Shown here: piece by piece, positions 13,962-24,320 of the stretch
How the letters are laid out: each line of letters begins with the position of its first letter
How positions within the stretch are numbered: position 1 is the first letter of the stretch
Source of the DNA: Lichenostomus cassidix
Lineage: Eukaryota > Chordata > Aves > Passeriformes > Meliphagidae
NCBI GenBank assembly: GCA_008360975.2
Contig: CM039211.1
Location: 20,432,943 to 20,496,942 of the forward strand
Direction of reading: 5' to 3'
Length of the DNA: 64,000 nucleotides
Made by a program: the position numbers and the translations under genes
The notes under the pieces: model-generated
Database searches by the model: none
Told to the model about the DNA's origin: nothing
What the model saw: only the letters and a program-made list of their open reading frames with translations

Positions 13962-14277
13962 GCCAAGAGGCTACTTCTGAATAATGGTGTCGGAATGAAC
14001 AATTACATTCAAGAATTTGACTTACTGAAGTTAGTTTGACATATATTCTTATTTTGAGCAAAACATTGTCTACCAGACATCTACCAGTAAGAAACAATGA
14101 ACATCTGCAGGGCAGGTATTTCAGAACTGTACCTGCAGCCTTTTATCCCTTTAGCCATGTGGTACACAAAGCAAAGGAGGATACAATCCCTGCTTTGAAA
14201 TTTTGTTCCCTGGGACTTGGCAGTCTTTTCCTTTCCCCATCAATGAATTCAGCAGTGATTTATGAAGAAAAAAGCCC

Positions 14278-14356
14278 AACAAAACAAAACAAAACAAGAA
14301 AAAACAAACCAAACTGAAAACCCGACCCCTCTCCCTACTCCCCCCCTCCCCGCACC
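14278..14356 (+). repeat. (AAAAC)n followed by a C-rich stretch
   Basis: AACAAAACAAAACAAAAC-type run, then a CCCTCCCC-type pyrimidine run. Confidence 0.75.
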
Positions 14357-15016
14357 AACACAAGCTATTAGAGTTCAGGCCTAGAGAAATCTGTTAGAAA
14401 AGTATAAGTTGTAAAAAAGCGCTTTAATGAAAAACATGAAATGTGATGTTTTTCTGTTCAAAGCATTGAGTCACTATTATGATACTGCACCAAAATTGGA
14501 AAGAAACTCCATAATTTCCATTTATTTCTGCAAATATTATGGTGGTTTTGTCCAGACCTTATCGTTCTTATGTCACATGCAAACAATCATGCTTAATAGA
14601 GTCTGTATTTCTGAGAGCTATTTTTAAATGAAGTAAAGGAAAACTCTCTAGACTGTTTTGCTGCTTGAAGTAGCCACACAGAGCTGCATTCAAAATGTTG
14701 AATCACTTGGTTTTGGAAGGCTTGACATCAGGGATTTTAAAGGAGCTCTGCCTTTCAGACTGATCCCTTGCACTTTTTTGGAAATTGTTTAATGAAGTAC
14801 GTGTAAGAATGTGCACAGACGAAAAAAAATGAAATGTGCAAAATGTGCAAAAATGAAAAAAATCACAAAAGCTGTGTCCAACAATGTTAGAGGTGATTAA
14901 AATATTCTGCCCATTAATCCTGTTATCAGCCAGAGAATAGATGTTCAGTTCTAGAATCATATCTGGAAAAGCATCTTTAACTACTGCATTATAGATCAAA
15001 CACTGTCTTTAGGTTT

Positions 15017-15109
15017 AAAAAGGAAAAAAAAAAAAAAAAAAGAAAAAAAGGAAAAAAGAAAAAAAGAAAAAAAAAAGGAAAAAAGAAAAAAAATTAAAAA
15101 TTAAAAAGG
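15017..15109 (+). repeat. A-rich low-complexity tract (A/AAG)n
   Basis: About 93 bases of A with scattered G and a few T. Confidence 0.9.
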
Positions 15110-15539
15110 ACGTAAAGGAAAAACCTATATAATTCTTGAATAAATGAGAGTACTTTCAGATGGGGTTTATGTGAAAGTAGGGATGAAATTAACCCAAATT
15201 TGTAATGGCAACTTTCTTCATGCCATGATTTGATTTATTTTTATTTGGTCTTCACAACTGAGAATTCCTTTTCTCGTCACATCTGCGTTGTGCCTTGCTC
15301 GGAGCAGAGTTTGTTTTGTTGATGGGCATAAATATTTGAATCTGTCTGTGAGGAGGATTTGGTAGCTGGGGGAATTGGTAATAGACTATAGTGCATTTCG
15401 CCCCAAGGGTCACTAGTTCACATCCGTATCGGGTCAATAGTGGCAGAAAGTCATTATGGATCTGGCTGGCATCTGCCTCGTGGCCATTGCCAAGTCATTT
15501 AACAATCGCTGTCCAATTCCACGTGGCCAGGTGTTTTCC

Positions 15540-16340
15540 TTTCTTCCCCGCAGCAGACCTCCTCGGCCAGCCTCTTGCTACCTGCTGCCAAGGAACGGAC
15601 ACCGCTCCCTGTCGTGGATGAGCCCCTTCAGCCCCCGGACGGCCTGGCCCGTGTCACACACGGGGCCGGGCGCCCGTCCCGAGCCGCTCGGAGTGACACA
15701 GGGACATCGCAGGGCCCGGGGGTCTCCCGGCAGCAGCGGCGGCGGCGACCCTCTCCCGCCCCGCCCCGCCGCGGCCTCCAGGGCGCCCCCGGGGGCTCCT
15801 CCCGCCTCTGCACCGCCCGCGGACCCGCGGGGAGCGACCCCCGCAGCGACCCCCTGCAGCTACCCTCTACAGCGACCCCCGACAGCCACACCGGGAGCGA
15901 CCTCCGCAGCGACCCCCTGCAGCTACCCTCTGCAGCGACCCCCGACAGCCAGCCCCAGAGCGAACCTCGACAGCGACCCCCGCAGCGACCCCCCGCAGCT
16001 ACCATCCGCAGCGACCCCCGACAGCGACCCCGGGAGCGAAGCCTGACAGCGACCCCCGGCAGCGAGCTCCGCAGCGACCCCCGGCAGCAGCCCCCGGCCC
16101 CGGCTTCGGAGTCGCGGCCGCTCCCGCGCAGCCCTCTCTGCTCCGCACCCTGCGCCCGGCCCCGGGGCGTGCTGCCAGCGGCTTTTTCGGTCAATTTCAC
16201 CGACTCTTGCCGCGGTTCGGCCGCTTTCCGATTCCAGGGAAGTAGAGGGGGGAGGGCGGTGCGTGGCTTCAGCTCGGGGGGGCTCGGGAGGCGGCGGGTG
16301 CCGCCAGGCCACCCTGCCCTCGGCCCCCGCTCGGGTCCGG
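15540..16340. promoter_or_regulatory. Upstream CpG island, about 4 kb before PRDM6
   Basis: GC-rich, CpG-dense DNA in otherwise AT-rich surroundings. Several long open frames exist on both strands (up to 282 codons) but they are Arg/Pro/Ala/Ser-rich, reflect composition, and match no protein I know. It could be an alternative or bidirectional promoter or simply a GC-rich minisatellite region. Limits are by eye. Confidence 0.6.
15828..16100. repeat. GC-rich minisatellite (GCAGCGACCCC units)
   Basis: Repeated GCAGCGACCCCC-type units about 12-15 bases long. They are arranged in a higher-order repeat: near-identical blocks beginning GCAGCGACCCC and followed by GCAGCTACC start at 15843, 15906 and 15982, so 63 and 76 bases apart. 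Confidence 0.85.
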
Positions 16341-16449
16341 GGAGCGGCGCCCGCCTGAGCGGGGCTGGGCTCGCTTTGGGAGCACCACGTTTTAAACACG
16401 TGTGTCGAAACAGGTCCGTGTAGAGCCATTGTGTAGAACCTTCCTGCAT

Positions 16450-17399
16450 CCCTTTTCCTCCCCCTCTTCTTCTCTTCGAGGGGAACTGGAATCCGGACGG
16501 GGAGATGTAGGAGGGAGCGAATCCCCGTGAATCCCATCTGAATAAATGTCTATATTAATGAATTATTAACTCGGCCGCTCGTGACCTTAAAACTGGAATG
16601 AGGAGACGCCTAGGGCAAGAAGGAAAGCTGCTGAATCCTTTATCGGACTCCTGTCAGAGGTAACCGACCATTTGTCTTCCCCAGATCAGGAGAATTAATT
16701 AATATGAAAGGCAAACTTTTTAATTGTGTGTCAAACGAAATCAGATAGTGTGTCCCCGATTCAATCCCTATCTAAAAGGGGTTTAGCTCCGTTTTCTAAC
16801 TTAAGCCTAAAATAAAGCCTTCGAGTTTCCAAAGAGAGGAGCATCCTTCATAAGTGTTGTTTACAGAACAAAACCCACCCAACCAAAAAAAGTCCCCAAA
16901 CCCTCCACAAAACCCCAACCAAACACCCTAAAAGGAAAAAAAATCGCAAGGAAAATGATGAATTTGGGTAGTTAATTTATCGATCTTGGCTCCTCTTCCC
17001 GCTTGTTTTATTTTAGAGGTCATTAATCAATGAAGAAAAACACCACCGTGTTCCCCCTTTGCATTTAATACACTTACCCTCCTTATTTATTTCTTTTGAA
17101 CAAATTCCTAGCAAATATTCACCAATCGATTCGTAGGCAATGGATTTTTATAAAGGTTTGATCGCCTTCTAAACGGTCAATGTGATTTGTTTCAGCACTC
17201 GTCCTCTAAATAATGAAAAAGCCTGAGAGAAGAGGAAGGAGGTGACGGTAGTTGAAGCCTCCTTTCTTTTTTTTTTTTCACTCTCATCTGTACATTCAGG
17301 AGCAAAATATAAAATCACTTTAAAAATAATTTTGAAAAAAGCCTCACAACAAAAGCAGACCCAAGAAATAGTAACAGATAGATCAACTGGGGAGAGACA
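16450..17399. other. Conserved-looking AT-rich spacer between upstream CpG islands
   Basis: Unique sequence rich in ATTA and TAAT words (for example AATTAATTAATATG near 16690 and TCATTAATCAATGAAG near 17020), flanking CpG islands. It could hold regulatory elements; no coding sense. Confidence 0.35.
16867..16930 (+). repeat. A/C-rich low-complexity stretch
   Basis: CAAAACCC-type words between the two upstream CpG islands. Confidence 0.6.
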
Positions 17400-17960
17400 G
17401 AAGGGACGCGCACAAACCGCTCTGCCTGGGGAAGCGAGACCAGAGGTCAGGGCTGGCTAAAGCCACCCCGGGGAGGCGCAGGTTCAGGGCTGGGAGCCCT
17501 GCTGGCGGATCTGCCTGCTTTGCTCTTCCCCAGGGAGTGAAGGGGCCGCGAGCGGCGATGTTTTGGAGGGGCTGGGCGAGAAGCCGTCCTCTGCCTCGGT
17601 GAGACACGCCGCTCCCGTTCCCACCGGCCCGGCGCAGGGAGCCCCGCTGTCCCCGCCCGCCGCTCCGCACCGCCGCTGACCCGCTGCTCACCGACCTTTC
17701 CCGCGGGCTCTCCCCTGCTTTCCCGCCTTGGGTCCAGTGGACCCGGCGCAGCGGGGTTCTTGTGGCTAAGGAAAAAGCCAAATAACAAGGCGCAATGTGT
17801 CCGCCGGCCCCCCTGTCCCGCCCGAGAGAGTGACCGACGGGAGCAGCGGGCAGAGCCCGGGGCGCGGGCCCGGGCTGCAGACGGGACCGGCTCCCTCCCT
17901 GCCTCCCGCACGGCCTGAGCGCCGGCAAAGGGCGGAGAGCCTTCTTTCCTTCTTTCCTCG
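17400..17960. promoter_or_regulatory. Second upstream CpG island, about 2 kb before the PRDM6 promoter
   Basis: GC-rich CpG-dense block flanked by AT-rich sequence on both sides. Open frames of up to 181 codons run through it on the - strand but are compositional. Could be an upstream promoter or polycomb-type regulatory island. Limits are by eye. Confidence 0.55.
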
Positions 17961-19554
17961 GGTTCGGCAGGGTCCCGAAATGTCAAGCGCATCTATAAAT
18001 TTTATTGTGCCACCTTGATGGCTCAAAGAGCTACTTTTCTTTTAGTTAAAAAATACCAAAAGCAACAGATTATAGTACTCCTGAATATGACCCCTCATGG
18101 AATACTTCTGTTAACAACTCGAAGCAACTGCAGGTATTGACAATGTACTTAAGTCCATTAGTTAGGATCTTTCCTCTACTTCATCACTTTTTCCTAGAGC
18201 GAAACGAATTTTTAGAGATTGCTACCACTAAAAGCAATTCAGTAGTTTCAGAAGAAGTCCAGAAAGGAAAACAACCGTAACACAGATGTGCACGTAGGGG
18301 AAAAAAGAAAAAAAAAAAAAAAAAAAAAAAAAGGAAAGAGTCGGATGGGGCGGAATAAAATCCTGACCAGAAGGGAGCTGGGTAGGGACGAGACATTGTA
18401 TTAATGCAGGGAAAACAGAAAACCAAGCGCGCCCACTGTCAGTGTACCCAACACCACTCTGCGCGTTCGGCAGCGACGGTGCGAACAGACGCCCAGCTCG
18501 CACCGCTGTCCCTCAGCAGAGCGGTAGCGCCGCAGAACTTCAGAAAGAGGATTTATAGAGCGAGAGGGGTGAAAATTTTTGCATATTGCACTATGGAATT
18601 GATCAAAGACTAGAAGAAGGTTTTTATATCCAACTTTATAACCCCTAAAAATGGGAGTTGGGGGTGTTTCTACTTGTGTTTGCCTTTAATTTTAGGTGTT
18701 ATCAATCTGTACAGCAGATGACGGATGACCTTGTCAAATGACGCCAGTCAAAACATTTTTTGCCCCAGCCCTGCTCAAATTTGTGTTAAAATGTCCTGCC
18801 TTAGACACAGACAAAGTCTAAACAGCAGCAGCTTTCCCAGGCTCTGCAAGAATGAAGGGTGGGAAAGAAATAAACTAGAAACAGGGTGGGGAGAATGGCG
18901 AAAACATTTTACACGGTCACACGTTATGTTTGTTCGCAATTGTGCATTCAGAGTCAGCATAACACCTGTCTACGAGAGCTCTTCTGACACTAGAGAGATG
19001 TTTTAGTAAGATAAACAGTTTCTGTATTTTGTCTTAAATACAAAGCATACTATGTACGTGCGATATAAGTTAGAGATTATAGCTCTCGTCTGTTTTTTTC
19101 ATAAGGTGTAGGACAGAAACTGAAAAAAGACCCCAAACCTGTTAAATACTCACTGATACGTGAGCTCAACAACTGAGCAGCGGGGCGGGAAACGCAAATT
19201 TCTAAGCAAAGCGGGGACGAAAAGTCATTAGAGATGAGAAGTTTCTCGCCACAGGTTGCATCTCCCTCTGGCATACTTCTTGCACTGCGCTGTGACCGCG
19301 TACAAAGAGCAAGGGTGAGGCTTGCCTGTGGTGCTCGAGGGTGCAAGGTCTGAGGAGGGAGAAACTCTGGGGCGGTGGGTTCACCCAGCTGGGCTGGGAC
19401 TCAGGTAGCCCAGGGGAAAGGGAGGTATATCATCCCAGCAGACATGTTAAATAAACTGGCTGGGACAGCGTAAGGACAGGTCGGGTAGGTGTTTAAAATC
19501 CACTCTAACACCCGAGGGGCAAAAAGCAAGTGAGGGAAGAGCACAGCCAAAGGG
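17961..19554. other. PRDM6 distal promoter region
   Basis: Mixed-composition DNA with a small CpG-rich patch near 18420-18560 and a poly(A) tract. No gene recognised. Confidence 0.4.
18301..18337 (+). repeat. Poly(A) tract
   Basis: Mostly uninterrupted A, 1.6 kb upstream of the presumed PRDM6 start. Confidence 0.9.
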
Positions 19555-19728
19555 AGGCTGGCCGGGTGCAAGCGCTTGGGCCGGCGGGGCCGGGAGCTCC
19601 CGCAGCTCGGCACTGGGGTCGGCGCAGCGGCGCGGATCCCGCTCGGGAGGTCGCCGGGCTATTGCTCCCCTCCCGTCAGGATAAAAGACAAAAGCCCAGC
19701 TCTTTCCGGGGAGATTGTGCTTCGGATC

Positions 19729-19882
19729 TGGGGGGGATGGTGGGGGGATGGCGGGGGAGAGAGAAAGGAGAGAGGGAAGGAGGGAGGGTAACTGAAGGGA
19801 GGGAGGGAAACTGGAGAGAGGGAGAGAGGTAGAAGGCTGGGGGGAGGGAGGGAAGGAAGGAGGAGGGAAGGGAAGAAAGGGG
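19729..19882 (+). repeat. Polypurine (GGGA/GGAA)n tract in the promoter
   Basis: About 150 bases almost entirely A and G on the + strand, made of GGGAGGGA-type units with short interruptions. At the left end are runs of seven, six and five G within about 30 bases, enough for a G-quadruplex motif. It lies immediately upstream of the presumed PRDM6 start. Confidence 0.85.
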
Positions 19883-19949
19883 CACCTTTAAAAGTTGAGC
19901 AAGGAACAAAGTGGGGGAAGTTGCCAAAAAAAGAGCTCTGCATCCAGAC

Positions 19950-20283
19950 TCGCTGGTAACTTCCCGATCCCTCCCCTCCCTCTCGTACACACCACACACA
20001 CTTGTATTTTGCGCTGTCGTAAAACCCACGTGTCTCTCCCGGAGCCTGCCAGAGCCGAGCCGAGCGCCCGGCCGCGACTGCGATGCGCAGCCACGGCAGA
20101 GGGAGCCCGGCGGCTCGCAGCTAGCCGGCCCGCCGGTCCCCGGCACCTGGAGGAGGATCACCCCGCTCCCGCGTGGACAAAGACCCGACAAGTCTCTGCT
20201 CCCGGCCTTTCTCCGGCTCGAAGGCTCCCGGGGCAGCCGACACCTCCGCACGCCGCCCGCGCAGCAGCGCTCGCCCCGCTCAG
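19950..20283 (+). other. PRDM6: Probable non-coding first exon of PRDM6 (5' UTR); 5' end approximate
   Basis: The 3' boundary is inferred from a consensus donor CAG|GTAAGG at 20283/20284, followed 646 bases later by the strong acceptor in front of the PRDM6 ATG. The segment is CpG-rich and sits just 3' of the polypurine tract. I cannot locate the transcription start; 19950 is a guess from where the purine tract and A-rich stretch end. A short upstream ORF (ATG at 20083, stop at 20122-20124, 13 codons) lies inside and would be in the leader if the exon is right. Alternatively transcription starts inside the next island segment and this exon is not used. Confidence concerns the exon and its 3' end, not its 5' end. 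Confidence 0.55.
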
Positions 20284-20929
20284 GTAAGGCAGACCCGGGT
20301 CGGGCCCCTCGGACTTGCCCGGCACAGCGGGGCCCCTTCGCCAGGGGCAGGGCACCACCGGCCCGCGCCCTCCGCCTGTGAACGCTGGTGTAGAAAGCAG
20401 CAGCGGCCGGAGAGAAGAGACCCGCGCGTGAGTGCGTGTGACTGAACTTTCCTCCGCCTCCTCCTCCTCCTCCTCCTCCTCCCTGTTGTCAGCGGAGAGT
20501 CGTTTGCTTCCGCGGAGAGAGAGAAGGGAGTGAAAGGGGAAGACAGTGCGTGCGCCGGGGACGGGGTGAGCTGCGCGCCCTCCGGGGCGGCGGTGGGGCT
20601 CTCCGGCAGCGGGCCGGCGTGAAGGGCTGCCCGCCACCGCCCGTGTCCTGCCCTTGCTCCGGGGCGGGCACCGGGGGACTGTCTTGTCGCTCCGGCCACC
20701 ACGTTTCTCGTCCTGGGGCTTTCCGGGACGAAGTTTTCTCCTGACGAACCTGGCACGGGCAGGGGAAGCGGCGAGCGCACGGTCCCACCGCCGATCCCGC
20801 ACGGCCGCGGCGCAGAGCCCACGCGTGGCCCAGTGTGTCGAGCGTGTGTCCGACCGCGGGATCGGGGCGGCCCTGCCGGGGCGGGGCGGGGGTCTCACTT
20901 CTTCTGTCCCCTTCCTCTCCGCTCCACAG
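20284..20929 (+). other. PRDM6: Inferred PRDM6 intron 1 (646 bp, CpG-rich)
   Basis: Bounded by GTAAGG and CTCCACAG. It is inside the promoter CpG island and contains a CTC trinucleotide run at 20451-20483 and many CpGs. Because it is GC-rich it is open in several frames on both strands; none of these frames resembles a known protein. Its existence depends on the first exon inference. Confidence 0.55.
20451..20483 (+). repeat. CTC trinucleotide microsatellite in intron 1
   Basis: Ten or so CTC/CCT units with one interruption (CCG near the left end). Confidence 0.85.
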
Positions 20930-20937
20930 GCAGAGCG

Positions 20938-21463
20938 ATGCTGAAACCCGGCGACACTGGCGGATCCGCGTTCCTGAAGGTGGATCCCGCCTATCTGCAG
21001 CACTGGCAGCAGCTTTTCCCGCAGAGCAGCCAGCTCAAAAGCAGCGGGCCCCTCGCCCAGCTCCAGCCGCCCGAGAGAGCCGAGCCCCCGGCTGACAGCC
21101 TCCGCCAGCGCCCGACCTCCCTCTCCTCCGCCTCCTCCTCGTCTTCCTCGTCCACTCCATCTTCCTCCTCCACCTCGTCCTGCGTCGCTGCGGCGGCCGC
21201 TTCCCTCGCTGGCCTGACCTCCCTGCCTGTGACCCAACTCCCGGTCTTCGGCCCGCTGCAGAGCTCGGAGCTCCCGGCCGGGGGAGCACCCGCTCCCCTG
21301 CAGGGCAAGGACCTGTGCGGGGCCGGCAGCGGCGGCGGCAAATGCGGCGACCGTGGTGCCGCTCGGTACCGCTGCACGGCCGAGGAGCTGGACTACTACC
21401 TGTACGGGCAGCAGCGCATGGAGATCATCCCCCTGAACCAGCACACCAGCGACCCCAACAACC
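20938..21463 (+). CDS. PRDM6: PRDM6, first coding exon (residues 1-175 plus one base)
   Basis: PRDM6 (PRISM) is a nuclear PR-domain transcriptional repressor, known in mammals for keeping vascular smooth muscle and other precursors undifferentiated through histone-modifying partners. The exon begins at 20930 after a pyrimidine-rich acceptor ending CTCCACAG, and the ATG lies 8 bases in. It opens [20 protein letters not shown], which I recognise as the PRDM6 N-terminus. Then come a Pro/Gln segment (38-51), a Ser-rich run (61-81, almost all TCC/TCG/TCT codons), an Ala run (84-88), a Gly-rich linker (about 128-139) and the distinctive block at 146-175 ([20 protein letters not shown]). The exon ends in phase 1 at a GTACGT donor; the split Arg codon is completed by exon 3, confirming the junction. 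The N-terminal low-complexity runs look shorter than in human PRDM6, as I recall it. The same frame is open upstream to an ATG at 20833, but that lies in intron 1 before the acceptor. Confidence 0.95.
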
Positions 21464-23429
21464 GTACGTACCGTGCCTCTTCTCGCAGCCCTCCACCCCT
21501 TATCCTCTGCTTCTTCCCGCACGGGGCCAGCCCGGGGACGCTCCAGGCTGGGGGACCGCAGCTGGTGCCTGCACCGCTCTCCCTCCACGAGGAGCATCCT
21601 CCGTCTTGCCCTTCCTTCCCCTTAGTTTTTGCGTTGTTACCAGTGGTCTCAGGAGAAGGGCGGCAACCCTTTGCTAGCAGTTTTTCTTGTCTGAAACTCA
21701 GTTCCTTCCCTGGAAGGCACGCTTCACCGAAAAGGCTGTGGTGGGGGTATATTTCTTTCGGAGGGCTTCTTAGGAAAATGGCTTCATCAATGATTCAGGA
21801 CAACTAGCGATAAAGCTGGTCCTTTCTCGCCTTGTATGTCCCACTCCATTCCTGCCGGGAAAGCCCAGGCTTGGCTGAATACTCAGAAATCAATTACTCC
21901 TCCGAGCTGGGCAGGGGAAAAGTTGCAGTTTCCCTCGGATGGTCTAGGGCAAAGTTTTTCTTATCTTGGAGTATCGTTTTCCTTTCAGACCTCGTTAACA
22001 CCTCGCTGGTTTTACTTTTCACTCCTACGGAAAAGCATGACATGATCATTTAAAGAGAAAAGCTGATTTTCTAGACGAAAAGGTCTGCTTGAGTATCAGA
22101 ATTAATTTAGGTCTTCGTGGTTAGAAGAAGTTTAATATAGCTGTTGCAGCTGGGGTTTTTTGGGGGGTGGGGAGGGGGCGCCCCTATTATTAAAAATCTG
22201 TATCCATGAGAGGTTTGTAATTTTAGAAAGCGGTTCTTTTTGTCTTTTGTTCCTGTGTCTCTCAATACTACACAACCGAGGAATTCACGAGATGAGAAGA
22301 ACTATATGATCTGCTGTTAGTTCATCAGTTTTATAACTAACATTCATAGCACACGAATTTGTCCCTGTTAAAACACATGGCTTCAGAGCATGCACTTTTT
22401 TTTCCTTTTTGCATTGTTTCAGACACTCTCTTTTAACCTAAGTTTTCTTAAAACTCTTTATTTTTGCTGTCCTCCTCAACCACCACTCCCCAAATGTCTG
22501 TTTAAGGGAGGCTGTTGAACAGACAAACGATACCCCAAACTAGCAATCCATAAACACACGCCCAAGGAAAACGCGGATTCGTTTAATTTCATTTCAGATG
22601 CAGAGCTTGTTTTGAAAGTTTCCATGACACTCTGTTGTGTATTAATTAAACTGCATGGATGCTAGCACAGTGTTAAGCGCTGTGCATATGTGCGAGAGGA
22701 AAGTTGAGTCGGAGTTTGGTGGAGATTTTTCCCGCCTTATCATTGCAAATCTTCCTATGCTGAATGTCGACTTTATTTTGAGAGACTTCCTCGCGCTTAG
22801 TTTTATCCTCTGGTGAAACCTGTTCGTGTATTTTGAAATCTCGGGTGAAGAAAACGTGATCTTATAAATTACATGCACAAAATGGAATCCGAAATGCGCT
22901 TCTAATCGACAACCAAACAGTTCAGGCAATACATGTATTGCTTCTCGGAGCCGCTCTGTAAAGCTAAAGGGTAAAGGTTTTAAAAGAATAAAGGAAGATT
23001 AAAAAGCGCTTTGGGATGGGGGGGTGGGGAGAAATTTTAAAGGAGGGAGTAGAATAATAGCACCCCGCAGAGTGGCAGGCGAAGTCTGAATAATTTCTTC
23101 CCGACTGCGATATTAAAGGTGGATTCGGGAAAGCAAACGGGTCGATTGCGGAAGGACGCTTGTTAATCTCGTCCGGCTGGGACGGGGCAGCCGTCGCCGT
23201 CGGAAGGACGGGCACGGGGCAGCCAGCCCCTTTTCTTTTTTTTTTTCTTCAGCTAGATCTAAAAATTCTTATAATTTGCTTTTTTAAAAGGCGGCTTTCG
23301 GTCCAGCCTTAGTTGCCTCTGAGCGAAACTTTAAAAGCGAGTGTTTCAGCCTTCTGGGACCAAGGGCAGTAGCTTTGGGCAACTCGTGCTTTAAAAAAAA
23401 ATAAGAAAAAAGTGAACTGTAAGTGAAGA

Positions 23430-24320
23430 AGGAGTGCGGCAACTACAGCCTGTGCGCGCCCCGCACTCCACGCACTCGCACGATGCAGGGAGCAAGCTGC
23501 AGGGCACGGGCCTGGCTGCCCTGCGCGGCTCCCCGAGTGCCGCCGGGGTCACGCTAGGGGTCCGCGGGCAGGCGGGATTTCCAGCCGCCTTAACTCCCAT
23601 CCTCACTCCCCGCTTCGCATCACTCCAACCCTCACTGCCCGTTTGAGTGGAAGAACGTGGGGGGCTGTGGGTGAGATGAGGAGCCGTCTCCTGTAGCTTG
23701 AGTTGTACTTGCTTACTGCGCTTCCATCTCCGACCAGCCCCACCAAGACCCCAAGACGGGCGGACGGTCCCCAGCCCGGCACAGACACCCACCCGCCGGG
23801 ATCAATCCTCTCCCCGGAGCGGGGGCGTCAGTCGCCGCCTCTGCCCGGCCCAGCAGTCCTCCATCTGCCTTTTGGGCTCTGATTCTAGCTGTACCTCCTT
23901 CACCAACCGAGCGAATGCCCCTCTTCCCTGCTTTCCCAAATGCTATCCCTCTCTCCACCCCGAGCATCCCCTCCTTCTCCGAGGCACCCCGCGTGTCCCC
24001 GCTCCCCGGCAGGTCCTACCCGCTCGGGAGAGGCCCCGGCGAACTTCGCGTGTGCCCGGGCCGCTCTGCGGGGCCGCGGCGGGACAGGGGGCGGCGGCCG
24101 GGCTCGACGGGGTAGCCCGATCAGCGGGCGAGGCGCTCCGGGCCGCTCGCCACCCCGCCCGGCCCCGCTCCCTAGCTCCCGGCCCGGCCCGGCGCCGGGC
24201 GGCCGCCGCGGGAAGATGGATGGGCGGCGGTTTCCCCATAGACACACGCCTTGATCGTCAAATATCAATGAATAGGGCACGGTCTAGGGCGAGGGAGGGG
24301 GGCGAGGACCGCCTAGGAGC
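23430..24320. promoter_or_regulatory. Intronic CpG island in PRDM6 intron 2
   Basis: CpG-dense block, densest around 24000-24230. Open frames through it (up to 210 codons) are compositional. An alternative internal promoter or an intronic regulatory island are both possible. Confidence 0.55.

Larger units (their letters stand above)
13962..15539. other. Upstream intergenic sequence before the CpG islands
   Basis: Contains two low-complexity tracts listed separately; otherwise nothing recognised. Confidence 0.6.
19555..21480 (+). promoter_or_regulatory. PRDM6: PRDM6 promoter CpG island
   Basis: Dense CpG and GC-rich DNA covering the presumed transcription start, the first exon, intron 1 and the first coding exon. 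It contains GC boxes (for example GGGGCGGGGC near 20880) and a polypurine tract just upstream of the presumed start. No convincing TATA box is placed correctly. This fits a CpG-island promoter of a developmental regulator. Island limits are by eye. Confidence 0.8.

Noticed and set aside
13394..13966. Target-site duplication around the second LTR
   Set aside because: GATTC on the left and GCCAA on the right do not match; the ends may be misplaced or mutated.
15456..16537. Four long open frames (196-282 codons) on both strands
   Set aside because: All arise from the GC-rich minisatellite and CpG island, which lack stop codons; no protein features.
17383..18026. Two 181-codon frames and shorter ones on the - strand
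   Set aside because: Overlapping frames in a CpG island; no conserved domain recognised.
18640..18660. MEF2/CArG-like site CCTAAAAATGGG upstream of PRDM6
   Set aside because: It has seven A/T bases between CC and GG and differs from the MEF2 consensus at the end, so neither motif is a clean match.
1..19554. Neighbouring gene PPIC or other flanking genes
   Set aside because: In mammals PPIC lies next to PRDM6, but no cyclophilin-like exon was seen here; the gene may lie further away.
20833..20937. In-frame upstream ATG extending PRDM6 by 35 residues
   Set aside because: It lies before a strong acceptor (CTCCACAG at 20922-20929), so it is intronic in the inferred transcript, and MLKPGD is the start I know for the family.
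20158..21597. 479-codon open frame on the - strand opposite PRDM6
   Set aside because: It is the shadow of a CpG-rich promoter and exon 2; its Arg/Gly/Glu-rich translation matches nothing and the + strand coding is certain.
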